From the NCBI RefSeq assembly GCF_002001205.1, contig NZ_MUNZ01000073.1, positions 22,906 through 86,905 of the forward strand: DNA of 64,000 nucleotides. Reading direction: 5' to 3'. Both the position numbers and the translations under genes were made by a program. The DNA is from Hydrogenophaga sp. A37. Lineage in GTDB: Bacteria > Pseudomonadota > Gammaproteobacteria > Burkholderiales > Burkholderiaceae_C. Below are positions 7,711 through 17,086 of this stretch, one piece after another; within the stretch, counting starts at the first letter, position 1, and the number at the start of each line of letters is the position of its first letter. Under the pieces are notes generated by a model, which ran no database searches, had not been told where the DNA came from, and saw nothing but the letters and a program-made list of their open reading frames with translations.

Positions 7711-9303
7711 ATGCGCTGGCTGCGTTCCTGCCTGGTGTTGCTGTGCCTCCTGGGCGCGGCCAGTGTGCAAGCCCTCACCCCTGCCGACGCGCTCGCGTTG
7801 GCGGCGGGTGAGAGCGATGCCCGCATCGCCACCCTCAACCGCCTCGCGGCGGCCCCCGATGAGAAGGCCGTGGCGCTGATGCAGGCGCTGGCCAACGGTG
7901 CCGTGAAGGTGCAGGGTGAGCAGGTGCTCATCCTGGCCGACGACGGCAGTGGCACCGACGCCGTGACCGGCGCTGCCGTCACCCCGGCAGACGATGCCGA
8001 AGACGCCATCGTGAACAACCGCATTCGCAGCGCGCTGGAAACGGCCCTCGCTGTGCGCGACCTGTTCCGCCCCGATCCCGGGCCGCAGCGCGAAGCTGCC
8101 GCCCTGCTGCAACGCAGCGCCTTCGATGAACCCGACGCCAGCCAGTTGCCGCTGGTGGAAAAAGCCCTGGCGGGTGAGCTCGACCCCGCCGCCCGCGACA
8201 GCCTCACGCTGACGCGCGCCGCCATGCAACTGGCCAGCGAAGACGAAGCGCAGCGCCTGGCCGCCGCGCAGACCTTCGCCGAGATGGGCCAGCCCGCGCT
8301 GCGCCCCTTGCTCGCCAAACAACTGGAAGCCGAATCCAGCGCCGCCGTGAAGGCCGCGCTCAGCGCCGCCCTGTCCTCGCTCGACCGCAGCCTGGCCGTG
8401 AGCAGCGCGCTCTCGCAGGCCTTCACCGGCATCAGCCTCGGTTCCATCTTGCTGCTGGCCGCGCTCGGCCTGGCCATCACCTACGGCCTCATGGGCGTGA
8501 TCAACATGGCCCACGGCGAGCTGATCATGATCGGCGCCTACGCCACCTGGCTGGTGCAGGCCTTCTTCAAAGAAGCGCTGCCCGGCCTCTTCGACTGGTA
8601 TTTGCTCGCGGCCCTGCCGGTGGCCTTCACCGCCTCGGCGCTGGTGGGCGCGGCCATGGAGCGCACGGTGATCCGCTTTCTCTACGGCCGCCCGCTAGAG
8701 ACGCTGCTCGCCACCTGGGGCATATCGCTGGTGCTGATGCAGGGCGTGCGAACCCTGTTTGGCGCGCAGAACGTGGGCGTCGAAAACCCGAGCTGGATGA
8801 GCGGCAGCGTCACGCTGCTGGGCAACCTCACGCTGCCCTGGAACCGCATCATCATCATCGCCTTCGCGGCCGCCGTGCTGATCGGCGTCACGCTGCTGAT
8901 CACCCGCACGCGCCTCGGCCTCTTCGTGCGCGGCGTGACGCAAAACCGGCCCATCGCCAGCTGCATGGGCGTGAACACCGCGCGCATCGACACCTATGCC
9001 TTCGCGCTCGGTTCGGGCATCGCCGGCCTGGCCGGCTGCGCGCTGAGCCAGATCGGCAACGTGGGGCCGGACCTGGGCCAGAACTACATCGTGGACTCGT
9101 TCATGGTGGTGGTGCTGGGTGGCGTGGGCCAGCTCGCCGGCACGGTGTACGCCGCGCTGGGCCTGGGCATTCTCAACAAGCTGCTCGAAGGCTGGGCCGG
9201 CGCGGTGCTGGCCAAGATCGCGGTGCTGGTCTTCATCATCGTCTTCATCCAGAAGCGGCCGCAGGGCATCTTCGCGATGAAGGGCCGCAGCGCCGAGGCA
9301 TGA
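7711..9303 (+). CDS. urtB: Urea ABC transporter permease UrtB
   Basis: 530 residues. A signal peptide and a ~220-residue extracytoplasmic N-terminal domain precede the LivH-like permease (from about residue 230, SQAFTGISLGSILLLAALGLAITYGLMGVINMAHGE). The long N-terminal domain is characteristic of UrtB. At least eight hydrophobic segments follow, with the EAA-like loop around GVTQNRPIASCMGV. It lies between urtA and urtC and overlaps urtC by four bases. Confidence 0.95.
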   Translation: MRWLRSCLVLLCLLGAASVQALTPADALALAAGESDARIATLNRLAAAPDEKAVALMQALANGAVKVQGEQVLILADDGSGTDAVTGAAVTPADDAEDAIVNNRIRSALETALAVRDLFRPDPGPQREAAALLQRSAFDEPDASQLPLVEKALAGELDPAARDSLTLTRAAMQLASEDEAQRLAAAQTFAEMGQPALRPLLAKQLEAESSAAVKAALSAALSSLDRSLAVSSALSQAFTGISLGSILLLAALGLAITYGLMGVINMAHGELIMIGAYATWLVQAFFKEALPGLFDWYLLAALPVAFTASALVGAAMERTVIRFLYGRPLETLLATWGISLVLMQGVRTLFGAQNVGVENPSWMSGSVTLLGNLTLPWNRIIIIAFAAAVLIGVTLLITRTRLGLFVRGVTQNRPIASCMGVNTARIDTYAFALGSGIAGLAGCALSQIGNVGPDLGQNYIVDSFMVVVLGGVGQLAGTVYAALGLGILNKLLEGWAGAVLAKIAVLVFIIVFIQKRPQGIFAMKGRSAEA

Positions 9304-10439
9304 ACACCATGACGACACCCACCATGTCCCTCCCCGTCATCCTGCCGCAGGCCGGCCCCTTGCTCACCCGCACCGGCTGGAGCGGTGCGCTGGTGGCGCT
9401 GCTCGTGGTCTGTGCCGTGGCGCCCGCGCTGAACCTGCTGGTGCCGGCGGACAGCGTGTTCCACCTCTCCGACTACATGGTCGGCCTGCTGGGCAAGATC
9501 ATGTGTTACGCCATCTGCGCGCTGGCCATGGATTTGATCTGGGGCTACACCGGCATCCTGAGCCTGGGCCACGGCCTGTTCTTCGCGCTCGGTGGCTACG
9601 TGATGGGCATGTACCTCATGCGCCAGATCGGCACCGACGGCAACTACAAAAGTGATCTGCCCGACTTCATGGTCTTTCTGGACTGGAAGGAACTGCCCTG
9701 GCACTGGGCGCTGTCTGACAGCTTCATCGCCACGCTGCTGCTGATCGTGCTGGTGCCGGGCATCGTGGCCTTCGTGTTCGGCTACTTCGCCTTCCGCTCG
9801 CGCATCAAGGGCGTGTACTTCTCCATCATCACGCAGGCGCTCACCTTTGCCGCGCTGCTGCTGTTCTTCCGCAACGAGACCGGCATGGGCGGCAACAACG
9901 GCTTCACCGATTTCAAACGCATCCTCGGCATGCCGCTGGCCACGCAAGAGATGCGCATGACGCTGTTCGTCATCACCGGCCTGGTGCTGCTGGGCTTCTT
10001 CCTCTGGGCGCGCTGGCTGGTCAACAGCAAATTCGGCCGGGTGCTGCAGGCGGTGCGCGACGCCGAGAGCCGCGTCATGTTCTGCGGCTACAACCCGCTG
10101 CCCTACAAGCTCACCATCTGGACGATTTCGGCCGTGATGTGCGGCATCGCCGGGGCGCTGTACGTGCCGCAGGTCGGCATCATCAACCCCGGTGAGATGA
10201 GCACCGCCGCCAGCATCGAGATCGCGGTCTGGGCCGCGGTCGGTGGTCGTGCCACGCTGGTCGGCCCCATCATCGGCGCCTTCATCGTCAACGGCGCCAA
10301 GAGCTGGCTCACCGTGAGCTTCCCCGAGTACTGGCTGTACTTCCTGGGCGCGCTGTTCATCGCCGTCACGTTGTGGATGCCGCAAGGGGTGGTGGGGTTG
10401 GTCAAGAAGCTGCGCATGGGCAAAGGAGCGAAAGCATGA
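9300..10439 (+). CDS. urtC: Urea ABC transporter permease UrtC
   Basis: 379 residues, LivM-like inner-membrane permease. Segments such as ALAMDLIWGYTGILSLGHG and VLQAVRDAESRVMFCGYNP are typical of UrtC and distinguish it from amino-acid LivM. The ATG at 9300 overlaps the urtB stop. It forms the translocation pore with UrtB. Confidence 0.95.
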   Translation: MNTMTTPTMSLPVILPQAGPLLTRTGWSGALVALLVVCAVAPALNLLVPADSVFHLSDYMVGLLGKIMCYAICALAMDLIWGYTGILSLGHGLFFALGGYVMGMYLMRQIGTDGNYKSDLPDFMVFLDWKELPWHWALSDSFIATLLLIVLVPGIVAFVFGYFAFRSRIKGVYFSIITQALTFAALLLFFRNETGMGGNNGFTDFKRILGMPLATQEMRMTLFVITGLVLLGFFLWARWLVNSKFGRVLQAVRDAESRVMFCGYNPLPYKLTIWTISAVMCGIAGALYVPQVGIINPGEMSTAASIEIAVWAAVGGRATLVGPIIGAFIVNGAKSWLTVSFPEYWLYFLGALFIAVTLWMPQGVVGLVKKLRMGKGAKA

Positions 10440-11311
10440 CGCCCGACCTGATGGAAGAAGGCGCGCAACGCTTTCAGAAAATTCACGCGCTCGACACAAC
10501 GCGTCAGACCGAGTCGGGTGGCCGCGCTGCGGCCTACGGCCGCATCGCCAGGGCCGGTGAGGTGGACACCACGCACGGCCGCATCCTCTACCTCGAAGAC
10601 GTGCACGTGAGCTTCGACGGCTTCAAGGCCATCAACGGCCTGAGCCTGGACATCGCGCCCGGCGAGCTGCGCTGCATCATCGGCCCCAACGGCGCTGGCA
10701 AGACCACGATGATGGACATCATCACCGGCAAGACCCGGCCCGACAAGGGCACGGTGTTCTTCGGCAGCACCATCGACCTGCTGCGCTACCGCGAGCCCGA
10801 GATCGCCGCTTTAGGCATCGGCCGCAAGTTCCAGAAGCCCACGGTGTTCGAGCAACTCAGCGTGTTCGAGAACCTGGAGCTGGCGCTGGCGACCGACAAG
10901 CGCGTGCGCCACAGCATGGTGTTCCGCCCCACCGGCGAAGAGAAGGACCGCCTGGGCGAGGTGCTGACCACCATCCACCTGGCCGACAGCGCGGCGCGCC
11001 AGGCGGGCAACCTGAGCCATGGGCAGAAGCAGTGGCTGGAGATCGGCATGCTGCTGATGCAGGACCCGAAACTGCTGCTGCTGGATGAACCCGTGGCGGG
11101 CATGACCGACGAAGAAACGGAGCGCACGGCGCAGCTGTTCCTGACGCTGAAAGGCAAACACTCTTTGATGGTGGTGGAGCACGACATGAGCTTCATCCGC
11201 ACCATCTCGGAGAAGGTCACGGTGTTGTGTGACGGGTCTGTGTTGGCCGAGGGCACGCTCGATGAGGTGCAGGCCGACGAACGGGTCATTGAGGTTTATC
11301 TGGGACGCTGA
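10436..11311 (+). CDS. urtD: Urea ABC transporter ATP-binding protein UrtD
   Basis: 291 residues. Walker A GPNGAGKTT, the ABC signature LSHGQKQWLEIG and Walker B LLLLDEPVAGM are all present. A ~55-residue N-terminal extension precedes the ATPase domain (RILYLEDVHVSFDG). ATG 10436 overlaps the urtC stop (ATGA), which settles the start against an upstream in-frame ATG. Confidence 0.95.
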   Translation: MTPDLMEEGAQRFQKIHALDTTRQTESGGRAAAYGRIARAGEVDTTHGRILYLEDVHVSFDGFKAINGLSLDIAPGELRCIIGPNGAGKTTMMDIITGKTRPDKGTVFFGSTIDLLRYREPEIAALGIGRKFQKPTVFEQLSVFENLELALATDKRVRHSMVFRPTGEEKDRLGEVLTTIHLADSAARQAGNLSHGQKQWLEIGMLLMQDPKLLLLDEPVAGMTDEETERTAQLFLTLKGKHSLMVVEHDMSFIRTISEKVTVLCDGSVLAEGTLDEVQADERVIEVYLGR

Positions 11312-11320
11312 GGACACACC

Positions 11321-12019
11321 ATGAACCTGCTCGAAGTCAAAGACGTCAACCAGTACTACGGCGGCAGCCACATCCTGCGCAACGTCAACCTCACCGCCGA
11401 ACTCGGCAAGGTGACGGTGGTGCTCGGCCGCAACGGCGTGGGCAAGACCACGCTGCTGAAATCGCTCATGGGCCTGGTGCCCATCAAGAGCGGCAGCATC
11501 GCGCTCGATGGCGTGGCCATCGACAAATCCACCCCCTACGAACGCGCCCGCATGGGCGTGGGTTTCGTGCCGCAGGGGCGCGAGATCTTTGGCCGCCTGA
11601 CGGTGCAGGAAAACCTGCTGATGGGCCTGGCCTACAAGAAGGGCAGTACGCCGATTCCGGCCGAGCTGTTCGAGCTGTTTCCGGTGTTGAAGCAGATGCT
11701 CGGTCGCCGTGGCGGTGACCTCTCGGGTGGGCAGCAACAGCAGCTGGCCATTGCCCGCGCGCTCGCGGCTGGGCCGAAACTGCTGATCCTCGACGAGCCC
11801 ACCGAAGGCATCCAGCCCAACATCATCAAAGACATCGGCAAGGTGATCCGCATGCTCGCCGACCGCGGCAACATGGGCATCGTGTTGGTAGAGCAGTACT
11901 ACGACTTCGCCGAAGAACTCGCCGACCAGTACGTGGTGATGGAGCGCGGCGAAGTGATCGCCAGCGGCCCGGGCAGCGAGATGCAGAGCAAAGGCATTCG
12001 CCAGCTCGTGGCGATTTGA
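11321..12019 (+). CDS. urtE: Urea ABC transporter ATP-binding protein UrtE
   Basis: 232 residues, LivF-like ATPase. Walker A GRNGVGKTT, signature LSGGQQQQLAIARAL and Walker B LLILDEPTEGIQPNII are intact. It starts with MNLLEVKDVNQYYGGSHIL, nine bases after urtD, and completes the transporter. A palindromic repeat follows immediately and may serve as transcript end or 3' stabiliser. Confidence 0.95.
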   Translation: MNLLEVKDVNQYYGGSHILRNVNLTAELGKVTVVLGRNGVGKTTLLKSLMGLVPIKSGSIALDGVAIDKSTPYERARMGVGFVPQGREIFGRLTVQENLLMGLAYKKGSTPIPAELFELFPVLKQMLGRRGGDLSGGQQQQLAIARALAAGPKLLILDEPTEGIQPNIIKDIGKVIRMLADRGNMGIVLVEQYYDFAEELADQYVVMERGEVIASGPGSEMQSKGIRQLVAI

Positions 12020-12020
12020 G

Positions 12021-12102
12021 CCCCTACGCTCCACCGCTGCGCGGGTCGCTGCCCCCCGAGGGGGAGCGAATTCAGCTTGGGGCGGCCCGGCGCTGAATTC
12101 TT
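12021..12102. repeat. GC-rich palindromic intergenic repeat (type B)
   Basis: It carries the segments GCTGCGCGGGTCGCTGCCCC, CCGAGGGGG and CTTGGGGCGGCCCGGCG, and the same segments recur at 24848-24930 inside a gene. Sited between convergent urtE and the receiver-TPR gene. Confidence 0.7.
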
Positions 12103-12121
12103 CAACCCACGCTCTGTCGCT

Positions 12122-13804
12122 TCAGGTCCCCATGGCGTTCATGCTGGCCAGCAGGCCTTCGTTTTTGGCGGGTGGCTTGTAGCCGGAGGGCAGCGAGAGT
12201 CCACCCGCAGCGCGGCCGGTGTGCGCCTGCTCGCCCAGCCCGGCGTGGATGTCGGCGGTGCGGTAGCGCTCGCGCAAGCCTTGCGCCTGAAGCCTGAGCG
12301 CTGCGTGATCGGGGATGCGTGCCTCGTAGCGCTGCAAGACCAGGTGGGCCGATTCGATCAGCTTGGCGTTGAGCGTCTGTTCGCCGGCTTCCAGGAGACT
12401 GATCACTGCCGCCTGCGGATCGCCCTTGAGGCTCAGGGTCATGGCCTGCTCGGTGAGCTTGAGGATCTGCGCATGGGCCGCGTGCACCCGATCGGTGAAG
12501 TCGCTGCGGCCCACCGCCGCGCAGGCCAGCAGCTCGGTGAGCGCGCGGCTGGTGCAGAAACGCATCGCCATGGTGTCCACCGCCGCGTCCACCTCGTAGA
12601 GCTGGATCGAGCGTGCCGCCAGCCGCGTCATCAGCGCCAGCAGGTTGCTCGCCGATTCAAAATCAAACGCGGGTTGTGCGATGGTCTTGGCCATGCGGCG
12701 CACCTCGTCGAGGGCGCGCGCGGTCTGGTAGTCCAGGATCGCCTGCAGGGCCTCGATCACCTCCAGCAGACGCTGGTTGCGGGCGCTAGGGTTCTTGTCC
12801 CGCAGGTGTTCAAGGTGGCCCCGACAGCGCAACAGGCCCCGTTGGTCGTTGTTGTCCAGCTTGGCGAAGGCGAGCAGCACCAGCGCCTGCGCGTCGTAGA
12901 GCTTGGAGTCCAGGCCGATGCGGGTGGCGCGATCGAGCAGCTCCACGCCCTCGTCGCGCTCGCCCGCGTACCAGGCCATCATGCCGTGCTTGAGCAGGCG
13001 GTTCACCGACGAGGGGGTGAGCTGGGTGGACATCTTGAAGGTGGCCAGCGCGTTCTTGAAGTTGCCCAGTTCGAACTGCGCGCGGCCCATGACGTCGTAG
13101 GCGTCGGTGTAGCCAGGCTCGGTTTCGATCAGGCCTTCCAGTGTGGTGGTCGCGCGTTGCGGGTAGCCGGCTTCGAGCTGTGCACGCGCCACGCCGAGCT
13201 TGGCCCAGGGCAGGGTCTTGGCCTCGACCACCGCTTCATAGAGCTTCTCGGCGTCGGCCATGTGGCCGTTGCGCAGCATCAACTCGGCGCCAATGCGCGC
13301 GGCGTACAGCCAATAGGGCTTGCGGGCCGCAAAGTGCTGTTTGCACAGCTCGCCGGCGTCGTCGAAGCGTTCGGCCTCAATGGCGGTGAAGATCTCTTTG
13401 AGCGCCTGCTTTCGGACGCGCGCCTGGCGGATGCGCTCGACCAGGCCGGCCGCCGTGTGGGGCTTGAGCAGGTAGGCGTCGAGCGCCGACTCGGCCGCTT
13501 CGGCCACCTTGCTGTACGAAGACTCCGAGGTCACCATCACGAACACCGTGTAGAACGGCAGCAACTGGTTGCGGCGCAGGTCGTCCAGCAGGTCCTGGCC
13601 CGTGATGTTTTCGCGCTCGAAGTACTGCTCGGAGATCACCACGTCGTAGGTGCCCATCTCCAGCTTGGTGCGTGCGTCGATCAGCCGCGTGCATTGCACG
13701 ATGACCCCCACGCCGGCTTCGCGCAACTGGCCCACGATGATGGAGCGCGATTGCGGATTGCCGTCGATGACGAGCGCGCGGGCGTCGTAGAGATCGGGCT
13801 CCAT
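12122..13804 (-). CDS. Receiver-like domain plus tetratricopeptide repeats
   Basis: 560 residues. Residues 8-125 resemble a CheY-type receiver: Asp14, a Thr at 92 (VFVMVTSE) and Lys114 (LLKPHT) are in place. The phospho-acceptor position is Glu59 (DVVISEQYF) instead of Asp. From about 145 the protein is helical TPR-like (YEAVVEAKTLPWAKLGVARA, TTLEGLIETEPGYTDAYDVM, LATFKMSTQLTPSSVNRLLK). It probably acts as a constitutive or phosphorylation-independent scaffold in signalling. It is downstream of ureD on the same strand with a 139-bp gap and convergent with urtE. Confidence 0.75.
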   Translation of the reverse strand: MEPDLYDARALVIDGNPQSRSIIVGQLREAGVGVIVQCTRLIDARTKLEMGTYDVVISEQYFERENITGQDLLDDLRRNQLLPFYTVFVMVTSESSYSKVAEAAESALDAYLLKPHTAAGLVERIRQARVRKQALKEIFTAIEAERFDDAGELCKQHFAARKPYWLYAARIGAELMLRNGHMADAEKLYEAVVEAKTLPWAKLGVARAQLEAGYPQRATTTLEGLIETEPGYTDAYDVMGRAQFELGNFKNALATFKMSTQLTPSSVNRLLKHGMMAWYAGERDEGVELLDRATRIGLDSKLYDAQALVLLAFAKLDNNDQRGLLRCRGHLEHLRDKNPSARNQRLLEVIEALQAILDYQTARALDEVRRMAKTIAQPAFDFESASNLLALMTRLAARSIQLYEVDAAVDTMAMRFCTSRALTELLACAAVGRSDFTDRVHAAHAQILKLTEQAMTLSLKGDPQAAVISLLEAGEQTLNAKLIESAHLVLQRYEARIPDHAALRLQAQGLRERYRTADIHAGLGEQAHTGRAAGGLSLPSGYKPPAKNEGLLASMNAMGT

Positions 13805-13904
13805 GGGCAGATCGGGTGGGGCGGTCCGGAAAAAAGTGAAACGGGAGCGCGGAACGCTCGGGGGCCTGCCACCATTGTGTGACGCCCGTTCCGGGGCCTA
13901 TGGG

Positions 13905-13927
13905 CAAAACAAGGCCGCAAAAGCGGC
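13905..13927 (-). terminator. Probable terminator after ureD
   Basis: On the minus strand GCCGC-TTTT-GCGGC is followed by CTTGTTTT. The stem is short, so the call is tentative. Confidence 0.4.
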
Positions 13928-13943
13928 GCTTTTTGGCGCCGTA

Positions 13944-14774
13944 TCAGACCCGCCAGATGCGTGGTGGGGTGTCCGCCAGGCCCCAGGCGGCCGGGCGCAG
14001 CGCCGCCCAGGCCCGCTGCAAGCCCAGCATCAACGGCTCCACCAGCGGCGCCATGGCGCGCAGCACCAGCATCTGCGGGTTCGGGCAGGTGGCCGCCGCC
14101 TGCACCCCTGCCGGCCACTCGGCGATGGTCGCGCGCACGGCCTCCAGCAGCAGCTCCTGCCGCGCGCGCCCGAGTGGGCTGCCGCAGGCCAGCAGCAGCG
14201 TGCCCATGCAGCGCTGCCCGCCCAGGCCGAGCGGCGATTCGAGCAAGCGGGTGTCGGCGGCGTCGATGCGGGCCTGCTCCAGCCAGAGGCCGGGCAGCTC
14301 CAGCCGCTGGCTGTAGCGGCCTTCGTTGAAGGGTTGGCCGGCGGTGGGCAGGCCCAGCGCGGTGACGTCCCAGGCCAGCAGCTCGGCGCCTTCGGCCAGC
14401 GTGGCGGTGAGCGTGTTGTGAGCCTGGCAGCCCGGGTAAGCAATGGCTTCGAGTGGCAGCCACTCCAGGCGTGCGCCCGCGTCGAGTGTCAGCGCCACCT
14501 GCTGGGTGGTCGGCAGGCCGTCGGACGCATAGAACCGCGTCGCGCCCGGGGTGCTGATGAGGCCGTGCGCGCCGCGGCCCACGTGCACCTTCACGTCCAG
14601 CACATCGCCACCCACCAAGCCACCGGGCGGGTGGATGATGACGTTGTGGCAGATCACGTCGCCCTCGGGGTACAGGCTCTTGAAGATGCGCAGCGGACCG
14701 TCGTGTTGATGGCGCAGCACGGTGCGCTGGGCGTCGAGGCGGTAGTCGAGATTCAGGTGGGCGTGCCAGGGCAT
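13944..14774 (-). CDS. ureD: Urease accessory protein UreD
   Basis: 276 residues, full length for UreD. Conserved segments include LRIFKSLYPEGDVICHNVII, HPPGGLVGGDVL, ISTPGATRFYAS and WLPLEAIAYPGC. UreD (UreH) binds urease and, with UreF and UreG, loads nickel. The usual ureABC/EFG partners are not beside it: downstream is the receiver-TPR gene, upstream (21 bp) an HDOD gene. The urea transporter is about 2 kb away on the opposite strand, which suggests an original urt-ure cluster that has been rearranged. Confidence 0.9.
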   Translation of the reverse strand: MPWHAHLNLDYRLDAQRTVLRHQHDGPLRIFKSLYPEGDVICHNVIIHPPGGLVGGDVLDVKVHVGRGAHGLISTPGATRFYASDGLPTTQQVALTLDAGARLEWLPLEAIAYPGCQAHNTLTATLAEGAELLAWDVTALGLPTAGQPFNEGRYSQRLELPGLWLEQARIDAADTRLLESPLGLGGQRCMGTLLLACGSPLGRARQELLLEAVRATIAEWPAGVQAAATCPNPQMLVLRAMAPLVEPLMLGLQRAWAALRPAAWGLADTPPRIWRV

Positions 14775-14795
14775 GCCGCGAGTTTACGGGGGCAC

Positions 14796-16400
14796 TCAGG
14801 CCGGTTCGGCGATGGCCGGACGCAGGGGCTGCAACCGTGGCGAGGCCGGTGCTTGGGTGAGCCGGGCGAAATCCGCACCGAAGGTCCGGGCGAACTTCTG
14901 AAAGGCGGCGCAGGTGGCGGCGTCCAGCGGTCGGTCGGTGCTGCCGGTGTCGACCCACCACAGGCCCTTGGGTTGACCGCCCACGTCCACCACGGCCAGG
15001 GCCAGCCCGCTGTCCAGCACCAGCGGTGCGAGCACGGCGGGCAGTTGCTGCCGGGCCGCGCCCGCCTGGGTGTCGCGAACCCACAGGAAGGCGGAGGCGC
15101 GCTGCATCATGCGATGGGGCAACTGCCCGTCCTCCAACGGGAAGCTCTGCCCGCGCACAACGGCGGTGCCGTCGAACCCGTGTGCGAAGACACAACCGAG
15201 GCGAACGCCGTCGTTGGCCCTCAGGAACAGCGCGCAGCGGCGCAAGCCCAGTGCCTGCGTGAGGGTCTGAAGGGTGTTCGAGAACAGCGCACGCAGGTCT
15301 TGGGGCTGGCCCTGGCGCGGGGGATCGAGGCCCGCGTGTGCAGCGGGCTCGATGCGGCCGGGGCTGCGCTGTCGGGGTGTCGCTGGGGCCACCGTGCGCG
15401 GTCCGACGGACACCGCGCGGGCGGCGCGGCGAGGGGGTGGGGGTGCCCACAGCAGTCGCGCCGCGGGCGCCACGAGGGATCGGGTGAAGCTGGTCTCCTG
15501 GCTGGCGTGCAGCGCCAGCTGCAGCAGGTCGGCCCGCAGGCGCGCCAGGGGTTGGTTCATGTGGACCGCCGCCACCGCCATCCAGGTGCGCGTGCGCGCA
15601 CTGTACCAGCTGTCTTGCACCGACTGGGCCAGGCCCTGGGCGATGCCGCAGACGGCACCGGGCTGTTGCAGGGCCTGCAGGCAGGCGGCGGGCACCTCGG
15701 GCGCGACGGGCCCGGTCCAGGCCAAGCGGGCCGCTTCGGCCAGCAAGCGGGGCGGCAGCGGTGGCGCCACGGGTGGCAGGCCCAGCGCCTTCAGGTGCGC
15801 GGGGATCAGTTCGTCGAGCGTGATGCCGAGCAGCGCGCGTTCGGCGGTGGCGCGGTGTTGGCCGGCGGCCACCCAGCGCTCGATCTCGGCGGCTTCGTTC
15901 GGCGCGGCCAGCGGGAGCTTCCAGCGCGCCACGCCCAGCAAGGCCGTGTTCCAGATCAGGGGTTCGGGGTCGGTGCCTGAGTGCAGGGCGGTCCAGTGGT
16001 CGGTGAAGAGACAGGCCAGGCGGCTGGTGGCCATGGCCTGCAACACCGCCTGGTGCGCGGGATGGGCCAGGTCCAGTGGCCGGTCGCGCCGCGCCCGGAT
16101 CAGGCCCTGGATGCGCTCGATGCCCAGCAGGTTGACCGCGTGTTGCAGGCCTTGCAGGGGTTTGCCGCTGGGGCGCAGGGCGTTGCAGGCGCCCACGATC
16201 ACTTCAACCGCCAGGGGTGGGTCGGCCTCGATCCATTCCAGCAGATCGCGCACGCTGATGTTGGCGCCGAGCAAGCGCTGCAGCGTGTGGGGCGGGCTGA
16301 GCAGCGGCAGGCGCACCGCCGCCAGCCGCTCCAGCCAATGGGTCGTGCGCTGCAGCGCGGCCGGGCTGGGCACGGCAAGGTTCCGTTCGGGTGCGTTCAT
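14796..16400 (-). CDS. HDOD-domain signalling protein
   Basis: 534 residues from the ATG at 16400. The N-terminal ~270 residues fit the HDOD domain (RLPLLSPPHTLQRLLGANIS, AVNLLGIERIQGLIRARR, NTALLGVARWKLPLA). A Pro/Arg-rich linker (~345-385) leads to a C-terminal GAF-like region (TLTQALGLRRCALFLRANDG). HDOD proteins take part in regulation without HD phosphodiesterase activity. The divergence of the catalytic His/Asp is consistent with that. It lies upstream of ureD but is not obviously linked to it in function. Confidence 0.7.
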   Translation of the reverse strand: MNAPERNLAVPSPAALQRTTHWLERLAAVRLPLLSPPHTLQRLLGANISVRDLLEWIEADPPLAVEVIVGACNALRPSGKPLQGLQHAVNLLGIERIQGLIRARRDRPLDLAHPAHQAVLQAMATSRLACLFTDHWTALHSGTDPEPLIWNTALLGVARWKLPLAAPNEAAEIERWVAAGQHRATAERALLGITLDELIPAHLKALGLPPVAPPLPPRLLAEAARLAWTGPVAPEVPAACLQALQQPGAVCGIAQGLAQSVQDSWYSARTRTWMAVAAVHMNQPLARLRADLLQLALHASQETSFTRSLVAPAARLLWAPPPPRRAARAVSVGPRTVAPATPRQRSPGRIEPAAHAGLDPPRQGQPQDLRALFSNTLQTLTQALGLRRCALFLRANDGVRLGCVFAHGFDGTAVVRGQSFPLEDGQLPHRMMQRASAFLWVRDTQAGAARQQLPAVLAPLVLDSGLALAVVDVGGQPKGLWWVDTGSTDRPLDAATCAAFQKFARTFGADFARLTQAPASPRLQPLRPAIAEPA

Positions 16401-16480
16401 GGTGTGACACAGGGACAGCGTGTCCTTCTGTCCTTTCGACGGCACTGCCCTGAACTTGAGCTGGCCGGGGGCGTTCCCTC

Positions 16481-16957
16481 TCAGCGCACCGACCAGAAGT
16501 CGCGGTGTGGGGCCAGCATCTCGGCTTCCAGTTCGGGGACGGGGCCGATCACTTCGATGGCTTTCTGCCCGCGTGCAATCAGCTCGCGGCAGGGCAGGGA
16601 CAGCGTGGGGTTTTCTTCGTGGCTGCCGGTGAGCGCGAGCAAAGCCGCTTCGCTCGCGCCGTAGACGATGCGGCCGATGTTGGCCCAGTAGGCCGTGCCG
16701 GTGCACATCGCGCAGGGCTCGAAAGTGGTCACCAGCGTGCAGCGCGCGAGGTAGGCGCCGGGCCAGTTGTCTGCCGCGATGCGCGCCAGCGTGGACTCGG
16801 CGTGGTTCACGGTGTCGATGTTGCCTTGCTCGGCCAGCACCGTCTCGCCATCGGGCGCGACCAGCAAGGCGCCAAACGGGTGGCGGCCCATGCTGGCGGC
16901 ACGCAGGGCGACTTGATTGGCACGACGCAGATGACGAAGGACTTGATCGGAGTTCAT
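16481..16957 (-). CDS. Nucleobase/nucleoside deaminase (CDA fold, GuaD-like)
   Basis: 158 residues, zinc deaminase of the cytidine/guanine deaminase superfamily. The catalytic HAE (VNHAEST) and the zinc motif FEPCAMCTGTAYWAN are present. The general form resembles bacterial GuaD-type guanine deaminases more than tRNA-adenosine deaminase TadA. It is the last gene of a minus-strand run with an ABC transporter, so a purine or pyrimidine base taken up by that transporter is the likely substrate (inference). The ATG at 16957 lacks a clear ribosome site; an in-frame ATG at 17017 is an alternative. Confidence 0.75.
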   Translation of the reverse strand: MNSDQVLRHLRRANQVALRAASMGRHPFGALLVAPDGETVLAEQGNIDTVNHAESTLARIAADNWPGAYLARCTLVTTFEPCAMCTGTAYWANIGRIVYGASEAALLALTGSHEENPTLSLPCRELIARGQKAIEVIGPVPELEAEMLAPHRDFWSVR

Positions 16958-17014
16958 GGCAAAACGAATGGATTCAGACCACCTGACCGGAGCGGAATGA
17001 CCTCCCGCCCAGGA

Positions 17015-17086
17015 CACCGCGGAACCGGCTTCGCCGGGCCGCCAGTGTCGCCCCCTGGGGGGTGACGCCGCAGGCGGCGCGGGGGG
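17015..17086. repeat. GC-rich palindromic repeat (type A)
   Basis: It contains GGAACCGGCTTCGCCGGGCC, CCCCCTGGGGGGTGACGCCG and CAGGCGGCGCGGGGGG. The same blocks recur at 17914-17990, 27776-27966 and, more divergently, 54740-54818 and 62655-62830. It abuts the stop codon of the permease gene. Confidence 0.75.

Noticed and set aside
16481..16957. Assignment of the deaminase as tRNA-adenosine deaminase TadA
   Set aside because: The HAE and PCAMC motifs fit, but the C-terminal part and operon context resemble GuaD-type base deaminases.
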